Shown: positions 26,202 to 33,961 of the stretch, piece after piece
Layout of the letters: the number at the start of each line of letters is the position of its first letter
Numbering within the stretch: the first letter of the stretch is position 1
Assembly (NCBI GenBank): GCA_002897695.1
Contig: BDTG01000005.1
Coordinates: 11,987 to 75,986 of the forward strand
Direction of reading: 5' to 3'
From: a bacterium BMS3Abin14
GTDB lineage: Bacteria > BMS3Abin14
DNA: 64,000 nt
Made by a program: the position numbers and the translations under genes
Notes under the pieces: generated by a model
The model's database searches: none
Told to the model about the DNA's origin: nothing
The model's input: the letters and a program-made list of their open reading frames with translations, nothing else

Positions 26202-26930
26202 TCACCTATCCGGCTTCCGGCCGCCGAAGACGGCGAAAGGACCCAATTTATAGAAACAGTCCACTTGCTCGAAACCGATTTTCTCTAGAACGTCCATCTG
26301 GGAAAGGAGGGTGTCTGGACGGTTGTCCGGGTTCTCCTTGTACCGCCTGATGATGTCGGAAAAATCCCGGTCTGTTTTCCCCTCGGCCCTTCTCTGATCG
26401 ATCCATTCCTTCCAGAGAGCCATGTACCAGTCCTCCAGGTCGGGGGAAGGCCCGAGAATGGAGTCAAGGTTGATGAAACGCCCTCCCCGGCGCAGCCAGC
26501 CGAAAATGTCGCTAAACAGGTTCCTTTTCTCCGCAAAATCAAGGTGATGAATGGCCAGGGAAGATACCACGAGATCGAAGGGACCCTGCGGAAAGTCTCC
26601 GCCCCCAAGCTCCTGAAAACTTGCCCTTTGAAAGGAGAAACCCTTTCGGCCGGAGAGCCGCTCCGAGGCCAGGTTGAGCATGTCCTGTGATCCGTCGACC
26701 AGGGTGGCCTCCAGATCCTGTATGCCGGTGGAAACGGCCCGGGTGATGATCCCGTCCCCGCAACCCAGGTCGAGGAGCCTGACCTTGCCTGGACCATCAA
26801 CAAAATGTGCGCAGTGGGACCTCACGAGATCGATCATGACCCCCCTGAACGGCACGTAGGCCTCCGCATTGTCCAGGTATTCCCTGGAAAATTCAGAATC
26901 AGCCCAGTTCGAATCGGAAAATTTCGCCAT
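26202..26930 (-). CDS. SAM-dependent methyltransferase (class I)
   Basis: The protein has 242 residues from ATG 26930 (GGAAGG ribosome site). VRLLDLGCGDGIITRAV is the SAM-binding motif I. VDGSQDMLNLA, PFDLVVSSLAIHHL and GGRFINLDSI are motifs II to IV of the Rossmann-fold methyltransferases. The acceptor is unknown. The upstream flank is a heptamer tandem repeat, and any longer start would run into it. Confidence 0.85.
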   Translation of the reverse strand: MAKFSDSNWADSEFSREYLDNAEAYVPFRGVMIDLVRSHCAHFVDGPGKVRLLDLGCGDGIITRAVSTGIQDLEATLVDGSQDMLNLASERLSGRKGFSFQRASFQELGGGDFPQGPFDLVVSSLAIHHLDFAEKRNLFSDIFGWLRRGGRFINLDSILGPSPDLEDWYMALWKEWIDQRRAEGKTDRDFSDIIRRYKENPDNRPDTLLSQMDVLEKIGFEQVDCFYKLGPFAVFGGRKPDR

Positions 26931-27011
26931 GTTCGTTTTCCTTCCACCTTCGCTCTTCGAGCCACGGTCGTTCCAATGCCAGCCACGTCGTAGTCTGCAG
27001 GACGAAGACGG

Positions 27012-27081
27012 GTCCAACGTCCAACGTCCAACGACCAATGTCTAATGTCCAATGTCCAATGTCCAATGTCCAATGTCCAAC
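27012..27081. repeat. Heptamer tandem repeat, unit GTCCAAT/GTCCAAC
   Basis: Ten consecutive 7-base units: three GTCCAAC, then GACCAAT, GTCTAAT, four GTCCAAT and a final GTCCAAC. Translated on the minus strand it gives repeating GHWTLDI, a sign that predicted short proteins here are repeat artefacts. Confidence 0.95.
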
Positions 27082-27226
27082 CACATTATTACAGCTGTGC
27101 ACTGTAACAGCAATCTACTATCAAATAATCATGAAGTCGAAACCGGGAACGTGCTTGACACCCGCGTCAAAAAAATTATATCAGTAAAACCTAATGTAAT
27201 AACTCTAGCAGACAGGAAGTGTACCC

Positions 27227-27379
27227 ATGTCCAGAAATTTCTGCGCTTCGATGTACCAGAACGCCTGTGCGGCAAAAATGCAGCGCGAGGAGTGCGGGAA
27301 AGGGATAGAGGGCGCCGGCCTGCCTGCGATCGGCTCAGGAGGAGGATATGAAGAGTTACCGCAAAGAACTCTGGTTTGA
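27227..27379 (+). CDS. Possible small cysteine-containing protein (about 50 residues)
   Basis: From ATG 27227 (AGGAAG eight bases upstream) a frame of 50 codons reads [19 protein letters not shown] and then a Gly-rich part. Cys residues are at positions 6, 14 and 23. It overlaps the start of the YjbQ gene by 32 bp. It could be a small metal-binding protein coupled to YjbQ, or only a leader. No family was recognised. Confidence 0.3.
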   Translation: MSRNFCASMYQNACAAKMQREECGKGIEGAGLPAIGSGGGYEELPQRTLV

Positions 27380-27767
27380 CGTCCCCACCCGCAGGGCATT
27401 TATACATATCACACCCCAGGTGGAGGAATGCCTGCGCGAAAGCGGCATTAAAGAGGGCCTAATACTGGTGAACGCCATGCACATCACCGCGTCGGTTTTC
27501 ATTAACGACAACGAATCCGGCCTCCACGAGGACTACGAAAAGTGGCTTGAGGCGCTGGCACCCCATGAACCCATAGGCCGGTACCGGCACAACCGCACCG
27601 GGGAGGACAATGGCGACGCCCACCTGAAGCGCCAGGTCATGGGCCGTGAGGTTGTGGTCGCCGTCACCGGCGGACGGCTGGATTTCGGTCCCTGGGAGAG
27701 TATCTTCTACGGTGAGTTCGATGGACGAAGGAGGAAGCGGGTGCTGGTGAAAATCGTGGGGGAATAA
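27348..27767 (+). CDS. yjbQ: YjbQ family protein (UPF0047), copy 1
   Basis: The 139-residue protein has the family blocks ALRE-like [53 protein letters not shown] and [16 protein letters not shown]. In other bacteria YjbQ has been linked to a secondary thiamine-phosphate synthase activity (from memory); the role is not firm. The conserved His and Asp residues are kept. A different paralogue is at 40389. Confidence 0.92.
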   Translation: MKSYRKELWFDVPTRRAFIHITPQVEECLRESGIKEGLILVNAMHITASVFINDNESGLHEDYEKWLEALAPHEPIGRYRHNRTGEDNGDAHLKRQVMGREVVVAVTGGRLDFGPWESIFYGEFDGRRRKRVLVKIVGE

Positions 27768-27795
27768 GTTTGAGAGTTTGAGGTTTTCAAAATTC

Positions 27796-27829
27796 AGCGG
27801 GAGGGGCCTTTCGGCCTCCCCCGCTTTCG
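27796..27829. terminator. Terminator-like hairpin after yjbQ
   Basis: AGCGGGAGGGGCC, loop TTTC, GGCCTCCCCCGCT has one mismatch or bulge and is followed by TTTCGTT. It lies 29 bp after yjbQ and serves the convergent pair yjbQ and the gene ending at 27851. Confidence 0.75.
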
Positions 27830-27850
27830 TTACTGTTATGGGGCGATGGA

Positions 27851-28327
27851 TTATTCGAAGATGGGGAATATCCTGCCGCTGCTCTTCTCAATCTGGAGCC
27901 TGTTGACAAGATCGCCGCCCTTTTTGGTGACCACCTGAATCTCAAAACCGTCCTCATTGGACACGATCTTCCCGACCTGGATGTAGGGGTTCCGGCTGAC
28001 GCGCAGTTCGATCATGGCCTTGGCCTCATCCTGGGTGATATTGGCATTGCGCTGATCTTTGCGGGCGAATCCATACCAGCGGCGGTCTCCACGTTCATCG
28101 TCGCCATATCCACCCATGTGCCCGCGCATGCCGCCGGAGCCCATCATTCCCTGGCCTGTGCCCATCATGCCCGCACTGTAACCACTGCCGGGGCCTTCGC
28201 ACCCATAACCTGAACCATAACCGCCGTTACCACCTTCGGATCTTCCGGCGTGGGCCTGTACAAAACCGGCGCCTACTGCTACCAGGGACAAACTCAGTAC
28301 CGCTACCATGATCGTTTTCCTGCTCAT
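27851..28327 (-). CDS. Exported Gly/Met-rich protein with PepSY-like C-terminus
   Basis: The protein has 158 residues from ATG 28327 (GGGAGG ribosome site). A signal peptide ends at about residue 27 (VQAHA). Residues 28-85 are very rich in Gly, Ser and Met (GYGSGYGCEGPGSGYSAGMM). The last 60 residues have the PepSY-like order: ITQDEAKAMIE, then GFEIQVVTKKGG and LQIEKSSGRI. Such small exported proteins may bind metals or act as chaperone-like factors; this is inference. Confidence 0.75.
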   Translation of the reverse strand: MSRKTIMVAVLSLSLVAVGAGFVQAHAGRSEGGNGGYGSGYGCEGPGSGYSAGMMGTGQGMMGSGGMRGHMGGYGDDERGDRRWYGFARKDQRNANITQDEAKAMIELRVSRNPYIQVGKIVSNEDGFEIQVVTKKGGDLVNRLQIEKSSGRIFPIFE

Positions 28328-28575
28328 TTTTACCTCCCGTGCTTTTGCCCTTCGGCTTGAATTCTGTTGGGTCTCATTACCCGTTTGCCACTGATAAAGC
28401 ATGGGCTGTGCCAACCCCCCCATAGGCTGAAAAAAAATTTTAACTCGCTGAATTTATTGAGTTTTATTTTTATCCGGTAAGACGTGGCCAGGACGAGGTG
28501 TCACTTTTTTCCACAGCGAAAGGACTGCCAGGTGGGTAATTTGTATACAGGGCTCATTCTGGAAATTTCACGGAA

Positions 28576-28983
28576 TTATTTCGTTGAAAAATAATCCTCG
28601 AGAATTTTCCGGTGATCGAAGGCTATCTCAGCCGGCAGGTCGTTTTCGTTGAACACTGCGGCCTCGGCGGCATCGTCTCCCCCCATCGGGGTTCCAGAGG
28701 CCCTGGCCACGAAAACCGTGGAGATGGTGTGCTGTCTGGAATCCCGGGTCGGGTCGGAATAGACGCCCAGGAGACGTACCAGTTCGACCTCCAGTCCCGT
28801 CTCCTCCTTCGCCTCACGGACAGCAGCATGTTCTACCGTCTCTCCATAATCGACGAACCCTCCGGGCAGAGCCCAGCCCGAGGGGGGATTCTTCCTCTTT
28901 ATGAGGACAACCCCGCCTCCGTCGAGTCGAATGACGGTGTCCACGGTAGGGGAAGGGTTCCTGTGCTTCCTGCCGCAGGTCAA
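28576..28983 (-). CDS. NUDIX hydrolase
   Basis: The protein has 135 residues. The complete Nudix box GX5EX7REUXEEXGU is seen as [20 protein letters not shown] followed by TGL at residues about 42-64. Its surroundings ([16 protein letters not shown]) match the ADP-ribose pyrophosphatase/MutT-like group. The substrate is a nucleoside diphosphate derivative of unknown identity. It is the last gene of an apparent operon with the TlpA-like and TrmJ-like genes, with 12 bp to the upstream gene. Confidence 0.9.
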   Translation of the reverse strand: MTCGRKHRNPSPTVDTVIRLDGGGVVLIKRKNPPSGWALPGGFVDYGETVEHAAVREAKEETGLEVELVRLLGVYSDPTRDSRQHTISTVFVARASGTPMGGDDAAEAAVFNENDLPAEIAFDHRKILEDYFSTK

Positions 28984-28995
28984 CGGAAAGCCCCC

Positions 28996-29526
28996 CTACC
29001 GTTTTGTCAAACGATTGATGGCATCGGAAATTTGTTTGAGCGGTCCCGGATCGAGGCTTTCGATGGCCATGACTACATTCCCGTCAATATCGATCAGGAC
29101 AGCAAATGGAATGATCTCCACACCGTAACTCTGATAAATTTCGAGGTCCGGATCGAGGATCACCGGATAGTGCATCCTGACAGCGTAGTGACTTACCTTT
29201 TTGAGCATCTTTTCCGTTGGAGGATCACCGGCAATACCCAGAAGTTCAAAATTTCTTGTCTGGAAAAGATCGTGAATCTTGTTTAACGCCTCAATTCTGC
29301 TGAGACAATCCCGGCAGAACACTGACCAGAAGTTCAGGAGAATAACCTTTTTGCCGATATCGTCCTTCAGGTTAAACGTCTTTCCGTCCAGTGTCCTGGT
29401 GGTGAACAGGGGAGCTTTCTCGCCTACCATAATGGTCGCCGCAGTGGCAGGCAAAGCAGACCCCAGAAAAATCACGCCACACAACAACCAAGCGCCCACT
29501 GCGAGAAAACTAACTCTTCTTTTCAT
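28996..29526 (-). CDS. TlpA-like periplasmic thiol-disulfide oxidoreductase
   Basis: The protein has 176 residues from ATG 29526, with a signal peptide (cleaved near ATAATI). The redoxin domain holds NFWSVFCRDCLSRIEAL, an intact CxxC (CRDC), and the cis-Pro region EIIPFAVLID. It is expected to reduce or exchange disulfides in the periplasm, for example during cytochrome maturation. The start overlaps the TrmJ-like gene by 17 bp and has GGGGG as ribosome site. Confidence 0.88.
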   Translation of the reverse strand: MKRRVSFLAVGAWLLCGVIFLGSALPATAATIMVGEKAPLFTTRTLDGKTFNLKDDIGKKVILLNFWSVFCRDCLSRIEALNKIHDLFQTRNFELLGIAGDPPTEKMLKKVSHYAVRMHYPVILDPDLEIYQSYGVEIIPFAVLIDIDGNVVMAIESLDPGPLKQISDAINRLTKR

Positions 29527-30274
29527 GGTCATCCCCCTCTGTCCCCCCGTTTTCAAGAGCCCACGCGATCCGCCTGAATATACCTCTGACTATTCTGGCA
29601 TCCTGCGATGTTTTTACGCCCCCGGCCAGGATCTCCCTCAAATGCACCATGACCTGGGTCACAGGGTTATTGATTGTGAACCCCGTGCTTTCCAGGACGG
29701 ATTCTACCTGCTTCAGCATCGACTGAAACTCGTCAACGGATGGCCCCCCGAACAATCTGACCTTCCGTTCGGATTCCGACAGATTCATTCTCAATTCGTA
29801 GGCCAGCACCATTACCGCCTGAGAGAGGTTCAGAGACGGATAATCGGCGGCGGCCGGGATCGACACGATCCCATGGCACATACCCAACTCCACCGCCGAA
29901 AGGCCGGAATCCTCGGGCCCGAATACGAGGGCGATCTTCCCGTTATCCAACTCACGAATGACAAACCGCGCGGCTTCCCTTGGGTCCATGATCCTGCGGC
30001 GGCTGCTCTTTACCCTGCGGGAAACCCCCAGAACAACAGAATAGGGCAAAACAGCCTCTTCCAGACTATCGCAAACCCTGGCCGACTCGAGAACATCACC
30101 GGCCGATGCCGCCATCATCCGCGCTTCGGACTCCATGTAGTCGTCAGCGCCTGCGATCACCAACCCCCCGAGGCCCATATTCTTGACCGCCCTTGCAACC
30201 GAGCCGATGTTCCCCCCATAGCGAGGACGATTCAAAACAACGTGGATTCTTCCCAGAGGACTATCCGATCCCAT
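29510..30274 (-). CDS. TrmJ-like SPOUT RNA 2'-O-methyltransferase (copy 2)
   Basis: The protein has 254 residues from ATG 30274 (GAGAGG ribosome site). SPOUT motifs: VVLNRPRYGGNIGSVARAVK, ALVFGPEDSGLSAVEL and SLNLSQAVMVLAYEL. The linker and C-terminal helix differ from copy 1 (25399), so this is an old paralogue rather than a recent duplicate. It probably modifies tRNA ribose. It opens a compact operon with TlpA-like and NUDIX genes. Confidence 0.88.
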   Translation of the reverse strand: MGSDSPLGRIHVVLNRPRYGGNIGSVARAVKNMGLGGLVIAGADDYMESEARMMAASAGDVLESARVCDSLEEAVLPYSVVLGVSRRVKSSRRRIMDPREAARFVIRELDNGKIALVFGPEDSGLSAVELGMCHGIVSIPAAADYPSLNLSQAVMVLAYELRMNLSESERKVRLFGGPSVDEFQSMLKQVESVLESTGFTINNPVTQVMVHLREILAGGVKTSQDARIVRGIFRRIAWALENGGTEGDDHEKKS

Positions 30275-30289
30275 AACCTCTCTTTGGTA

Positions 30290-30327
30290 GAGTCGCAAAG
30301 AGTCTATTCGTGGCTTTTTACAGGTCC
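30290..30327 (+). repeat. Dispersed TCGTAAAAAGTCC repeat
   Basis: GAGTCGCAAAGAGTCTATTC followed by GTGGCTTTTTACAGGTCC is a slightly diverged copy, 16 bases upstream of the second TrmJ-like gene. Confidence 0.65.
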
Positions 30328-30426
30328 ATACTCTGACTAAAACGGGTTTTAGCGTATCAAAGTTACAATATCAGAGCAGCGGCGGCAGTATAACAGAGAT
30401 AACGGCAATTTCCAAAGGAAGGGGCA

Positions 30427-30575
30427 GAAAAAAGGCTGCCCTTTATGGAAAACCCAAGGCACAGCAGGTGGCCGCTTGAAAAGGAGGGGAACCGTGCCAA
30501 AAGGCTGGAGAACCGGATTTCGACTCAACGCTCCGCATTACCAGGCGTTTCCGGTTCTCCCGGGCAGCCTTCACT
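30427..30575 (-). ncRNA. Candidate structured RNA with three-way junction and terminator
   Basis: Perfect closing stem: AAGGCTGCCC (30432-30441) pairs with GGGCAGCCTT (30562-30571). Inside it is a second perfect stem GGAGAACCGGA (30507-30517) with TCCGGTTCTCC (30550-30560), extended by AACGC/GCGTT. A third hairpin GGCAC/GTGCC (30458-30462 with 30494-30498) completes it. On the minus strand the closing stem is followed by TTTTTTCTG, so it doubles as a terminator. The third hairpin loop on that strand contains CCCCTCC, complementary to ribosome sites. It matches no RNA family I know (not SRP, 6S or tmRNA by eye). Confidence 0.5.
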
Positions 30576-30626
30576 TTTATTATAGCTCTCCGGTATCCGA
30601 TGGCAAGTTCATACTGCTCCGGGTGT

Positions 30627-31268
30627 TCATGGTGTCCCGGGCCACATCGCACCAAGAAGTTTTTTTATCATGGAGGGCTCCCCGAAAGGGGAAAAACGAA
30701 TGACTAGAGGCCCCGTACGGATTGCACCCTCATGGCGCGGCCCCAACCCCTGAGCTGTCAGGGAAGAATTAATAAACGCCCTGACGTTAAGCATGCCGGT
30801 CAATGGAACCTTACGCAGCTCAGAAGAAAAAACAATGGACTCCAGGCCCGGGCCATCGCTGCGGAAATGTTCAACCTCCTGCCCCATATGCAGACAGGAA
30901 TAGGAAAATTCCCCCATGTCGGGTTCATAACGACAGAAAATTACCTTTTCACGTGGAGTTTGAACTGCCAGGTGTTCCGTCACATATTCCGTGCCGTCCA
31001 CATCCCCAAGGAGCCTGATCCGGGACCACCCATCATGCCAATCGGCAATAGATACTTCGACAGTATTTTTCCTGCCAGGGAGCTTGCCTTCCGGGGCCGG
31101 ATCATAAATATGACAGCCGAGCCGAACTATCCCAGCGGCCAGGGATTCGGCCAGAACGGCCGCATCCTCAAGGACATATATACCAGAGATGTAACTCACG
31201 TGGACCGGACCGGTTACCGCCGATCGGCGGATTACTGAAGGAGACCGAGTCCCACCGGCACGGTCCAT
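30627..31268 (-). CDS. Protein of unknown function
   Basis: A frame of 213 codons overlapping the end of the upstream gene by 37 bp; the start is uncertain and a GTG further in is possible. No signal peptide or membrane segment is visible. Segments such as VRLGCHIYDPAPEG, GWSRIRLLGDVDGTEYV and KVIFCRYEPDMGEF look like an ordinary globular protein. No family was recognised. It is downstream of a small exported protein gene, probably in the same transcript. The structured RNA candidate lies just beyond its stop. Confidence 0.55.
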   Translation of the reverse strand: MDRAGGTRSPSVIRRSAVTGPVHVSYISGIYVLEDAAVLAESLAAGIVRLGCHIYDPAPEGKLPGRKNTVEVSIADWHDGWSRIRLLGDVDGTEYVTEHLAVQTPREKVIFCRYEPDMGEFSYSCLHMGQEVEHFRSDGPGLESIVFSSELRKVPLTGMLNVRAFINSSLTAQGLGPRHEGAIRTGPLVIRFSPFGEPSMIKKLLGAMWPGTP

Positions 31269-31612
31269 TCCGGAACTTTCAGGACCACGGAGTCCATGCC
31301 TTCCATCTCCCCGGGGGGGACTGGGGCATCGAAACGCATGTCACCGTGTGATCCGGCGGGGATCATGCCAACCTTAACGCCGGCCTGATTGTCAAACCCT
31401 TTGGTCACATAAAGCTCCAGAGGCTGATCGTATACGCTCTTTAAGTTCTTCACCTCGATCATGCTTCCGTCAGCCGAAAGGTCGACCTCACCGGTTACGA
31501 AACCTGCTTTTTCGTAGCCCACCAGCCGGGCGGTTTTTCCCTGGGCTCGGGCCACAAGGGGCAGGGCCATGAGCAGGGAAAGGGCGGCCAACAGAAGGAA
31601 AGTTCTTCTCAT
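31232..31612 (-). CDS. Small exported protein, unknown function
   Basis: The 126-residue protein has a clear signal peptide (MRRTFLLLAALSLLMALPLV, cleaved at VARA-QG). The mature part is beta-rich, with DLSADGSMIEVKNLKSVYD and DSVVLKVPEWTVPVGLGLLQ. It is likely periplasmic. No family was recognised. It is followed by the unknown gene ending at 30627. Confidence 0.7.
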   Translation of the reverse strand: MRRTFLLLAALSLLMALPLVARAQGKTARLVGYEKAGFVTGEVDLSADGSMIEVKNLKSVYDQPLELYVTKGFDNQAGVKVGMIPAGSHGDMRFDAPVPPGEMEGMDSVVLKVPEWTVPVGLGLLQ

Positions 31613-31697
31613 GATTTAAATCCCCCTTCTATTTTATACGTGAATCTATACGTGAGGCTTCTCTCCGGATTCTTCGCCCGGATTTTTAACAACGATA

Positions 31698-31738
31698 GGG
31701 TCGTAAAAAGTCCATTGATGGCTTTTTACGAAGTCGTC
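31698..31738 (+). repeat. Dispersed TCGTAAAAAGTCC palindromic repeat, best copy
   Basis: TCGTAAAAAG (31701-31710) and CTTTTTACGA (31722-31731) are perfect 10-bp arms around TCCATTGATGG, preceded by GATAGGG. The transcript would form a stem usable as a terminator in either direction. Confidence 0.88.
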
Positions 31739-31778
31739 AACAATCTATCACAGAAGTGGGGAAGTGGAAAACCCTATC

Positions 31779-32024
31779 TTACCGCGGCTTCGCCACCGGC
31801 TGAAAGATTCCCACAACGGGAAGGTCGAACAGGGGATTGTCATCGTGGGGAGCTTCATCCATTTCCACTGTCAGGTCCACACCAAACGGATGGCCGAAAT
31901 GATCGCCATGATCGGATTCGGTTGTGCCGGTCATATCGTAGACTTTCCCCATGTAGGCCACGTACGCCGGACGGCCGTCCTTTCCGTCAAATTGGGCAAG
32001 ATCTTCTACTGAAAAGGTCTTCAT
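31779..32024 (-). CDS. Cytochrome b5-like heme/steroid-binding domain protein
   Basis: The protein has 81 residues from ATG 32024 (GGGGA ribosome site). It starts MKTFSVEDLAQFDGKDGRPA and continues AYVAYMGKVYDMTGT, the standard start of the cytochrome b5-like family; heme-ligand histidines could be among SDHGDHFGH. It is a compact cytoplasmic domain. The decayed gene at 16543 contains the same domain start, so the genome has or had two versions. Confidence 0.8.
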   Translation of the reverse strand: MKTFSVEDLAQFDGKDGRPAYVAYMGKVYDMTGTTESDHGDHFGHPFGVDLTVEMDEAPHDDNPLFDLPVVGIFQPVAKPR

Positions 32025-32145
32025 CCAACGTCCCCTTGTCTGCGGTAGAGGAGCGTAATCCACCTTGACGTGCAACTATGCAGGATAGTCTCGGGAAAGT
32101 CCATGGGAGGGAAGGCATTGTCAGGGCCGTTGTGCCTCTATGATC

Positions 32146-33078
32146 TCACCCGATCCACCCGTACAAAATGGCGGCCAGCGTGGCCCCTGCAACGATCAGC
32201 CAAAGACAGATCCCCAATGCAAAGGGTTTGGGGCCAACCCGCTTGAGCACGGCCCGGCTGAGGCCGGCGCCGATGAGAAACAGGGTGACCACCAGGCTTT
32301 GCCTGGCAACGGAGAACAGACCTGACCAGATCCTTTCCAACCCTGGGAGGGCAGTTCGCAGACCGGCTGCTGCTACGAAACCAAGGATAAAAAGGGGGAA
32401 CTTGACCTTTCCCTCAGATTTTTTCAGCCATGCCGTCCCCATGGCGAAGGGCATGATCCAGACGGCACGGGTCAGTTTTACGGTGGTGGCGATGGCCAGA
32501 GCCCCGCCCCCGAAGGCGCTGGCGGCCCCAACAACACTGCTGGTATCGTGGATAGCCAGCGCGGCCCAAAGTCCGAAATGCTGTGAATCCATACCCAGGA
32601 GATGCCCAATGGGGGGGAATAGAAGTAATGCGGCCGCATTCAGGGTGAAGACGGTGGCCAGAGCCACAGCCGTTTCTTCGTCCTTTGAACGGATCACAGG
32701 GGCCATGGCGGCAATTGCGCTGCCCCCGCAGATGGCAGTGCCGAAGGCGATAAGCCAGGTAGTGTTCCTTTCAGCACCGAAGAGCCCTCCCAACGCCCTG
32801 CCTAAAAGGAGGGTGAGGGTGATCCCGATGGCAGTGTAGAGTGCGGCATGTCGTCCCGTGACCCAGATTTGCCCAAGGCTCAGTCCAAAACCGAGTCCGA
32901 CCACAGAAAGCTGCAGCAGGGGCTTGGTGTAGTGCACCGTACCGCGAGGCCAGGGGTTAGCGCCAAGGACGCCGATGACAATACCGGCGGCCAGCGCAGC
33001 GGCAGGGGAAACAATCGGCAGGGCGCATGCGGCAAGCAGCAGGACAAAAAGCCCCCTGGCCATAAAGGGTCTTGGCAT
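32146..33078 (-). CDS. YeiH family membrane protein (putative sulfate exporter family)
   Basis: The 310-residue polytopic protein has about ten hydrophobic segments. YeiH-family landmarks are SVVGLGFGLSLGQ, TAICGGSAIAAMAPVI and AIHDTSSVVGAASAFG. Members are named putative sulfate exporters; the substrate is not established for this one. The ATG at 33078 has AGAGGAG upstream. It lies just after the trp operon on the same strand, with 85 bp between, and could receive read-through. Confidence 0.88.
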   Translation of the reverse strand: MPRPFMARGLFVLLLAACALPIVSPAAALAAGIVIGVLGANPWPRGTVHYTKPLLQLSVVGLGFGLSLGQIWVTGRHAALYTAIGITLTLLLGRALGGLFGAERNTTWLIAFGTAICGGSAIAAMAPVIRSKDEETAVALATVFTLNAAALLLFPPIGHLLGMDSQHFGLWAALAIHDTSSVVGAASAFGGGALAIATTVKLTRAVWIMPFAMGTAWLKKSEGKVKFPLFILGFVAAAGLRTALPGLERIWSGLFSVARQSLVVTLFLIGAGLSRAVLKRVGPKPFALGICLWLIVAGATLAAILYGWIG

Positions 33079-33163
33079 TTCAAACTCCTCTGGAAGAAGG
33101 GCCTAGTGTCTGGGGTCTGGAAAGCCTTGATATCTCGACAACTTCTTCTCAGTGAACTGCCCC

Positions 33164-33958
33164 TTAGGTAACGCTATCCAATCCAGCTCTCAGCTCATTT
33201 ACCAGATTAGCGACATTTCTGATAGCGGTTTTTTGGTCCCCGGATTCAAGGATTTTCGCGGTCACCGCGCTGCCCACGATCACGCCGTCAGCAGCTTCAG
33301 CAGCCCTTGCGGCGTCCTGTCCATTCCGGATTCCGAACCCGACGCAGACCGGAAGCCTCCCATCTTTTCTGGCTGTCGATGCCAACTGCCGCCACGGGGC
33401 GTTGGCCTGGAACACGTCTCCCGTCAGGCCGGCCATGGAGACCATGTAAAGGAACCCTGAGCCGGTCCTCAAGATCTCGTTTAGCCTTTCCGCCGGTGTA
33501 TTGGGAGCGGCCATGGGTATGAGGGCCATCTTGCCGGCGGCAAGCTCATTCCTCAGGGGCAGACCTTCCTCCAGTGGAAGATCCGGGATTATAGCCCCGT
33601 CCACCCCCACATCCTTTGCCCGTGCGGCAAACTCCCTGTATCCCATGTGAAATACCGGGTTGGCGTAACCCATGAGGATGATGGGCACCTGGGCATTGTC
33701 CCTTCTAAGACGCCCTGCCAACTCCATGGTCTTTTGCAGTGTCGTTCCGGCGGCCAGGGACATCCCCGACGCCTTTTCGATCAGGGGACCGTCGGCCAAC
33801 GGGTCGGAAAAGGGAAATCCCAGTTCCAGGATATCCGCTCCGGCATCCAGGACCGCGCGGGCAAGTTCCACATCCGGGCCGGGACCGGGAAAACCGGCGG
33901 TAAGGAAGATAACGAGCGCCTTTCGTCCTCTGGAAAAGACATCACCAAGCCGTTTCAC
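33164..33958 (-). CDS. trpA: Tryptophan synthase alpha subunit
   Basis: The 264-residue TIM-barrel enzyme splits indole-3-glycerol phosphate to indole and glyceraldehyde 3-phosphate. ADILELGFPFSDPLADGP carries the catalytic Glu and Asp, and GFLYMVSMAGLTG and VGFGIRN are the phosphate-side loops. It forms the alpha2-beta2 complex with TrpB, whose stop is 3 bp upstream. Last gene of the trp operon. Confidence 0.97.
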   Translation of the reverse strand: MKRLGDVFSRGRKALVIFLTAGFPGPGPDVELARAVLDAGADILELGFPFSDPLADGPLIEKASGMSLAAGTTLQKTMELAGRLRRDNAQVPIILMGYANPVFHMGYREFAARAKDVGVDGAIIPDLPLEEGLPLRNELAAGKMALIPMAAPNTPAERLNEILRTGSGFLYMVSMAGLTGDVFQANAPWRQLASTARKDGRLPVCVGFGIRNGQDAARAAEAADGVIVGSAVTAKILESGDQKTAIRNVANLVNELRAGLDSVT

Positions 33959-33961
33959 CCG

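Noticed and set aside
26899-27102. Short minus-strand proteins with repeating GHWTLDI
   Set aside because: They are translations of the GTCCAAT heptamer tract.
29279-30340. Open frame of 353 codons on the plus strand
   Set aside because: It is antisense to the TlpA-like and TrmJ-like genes.
30476-30703. Small plus-strand ORF with strong ribosome site inside the structured RNA region
   Set aside because: The AAGGAGGGG stretch is one side of a conserved-looking hairpin, and the peptide resembles nothing.
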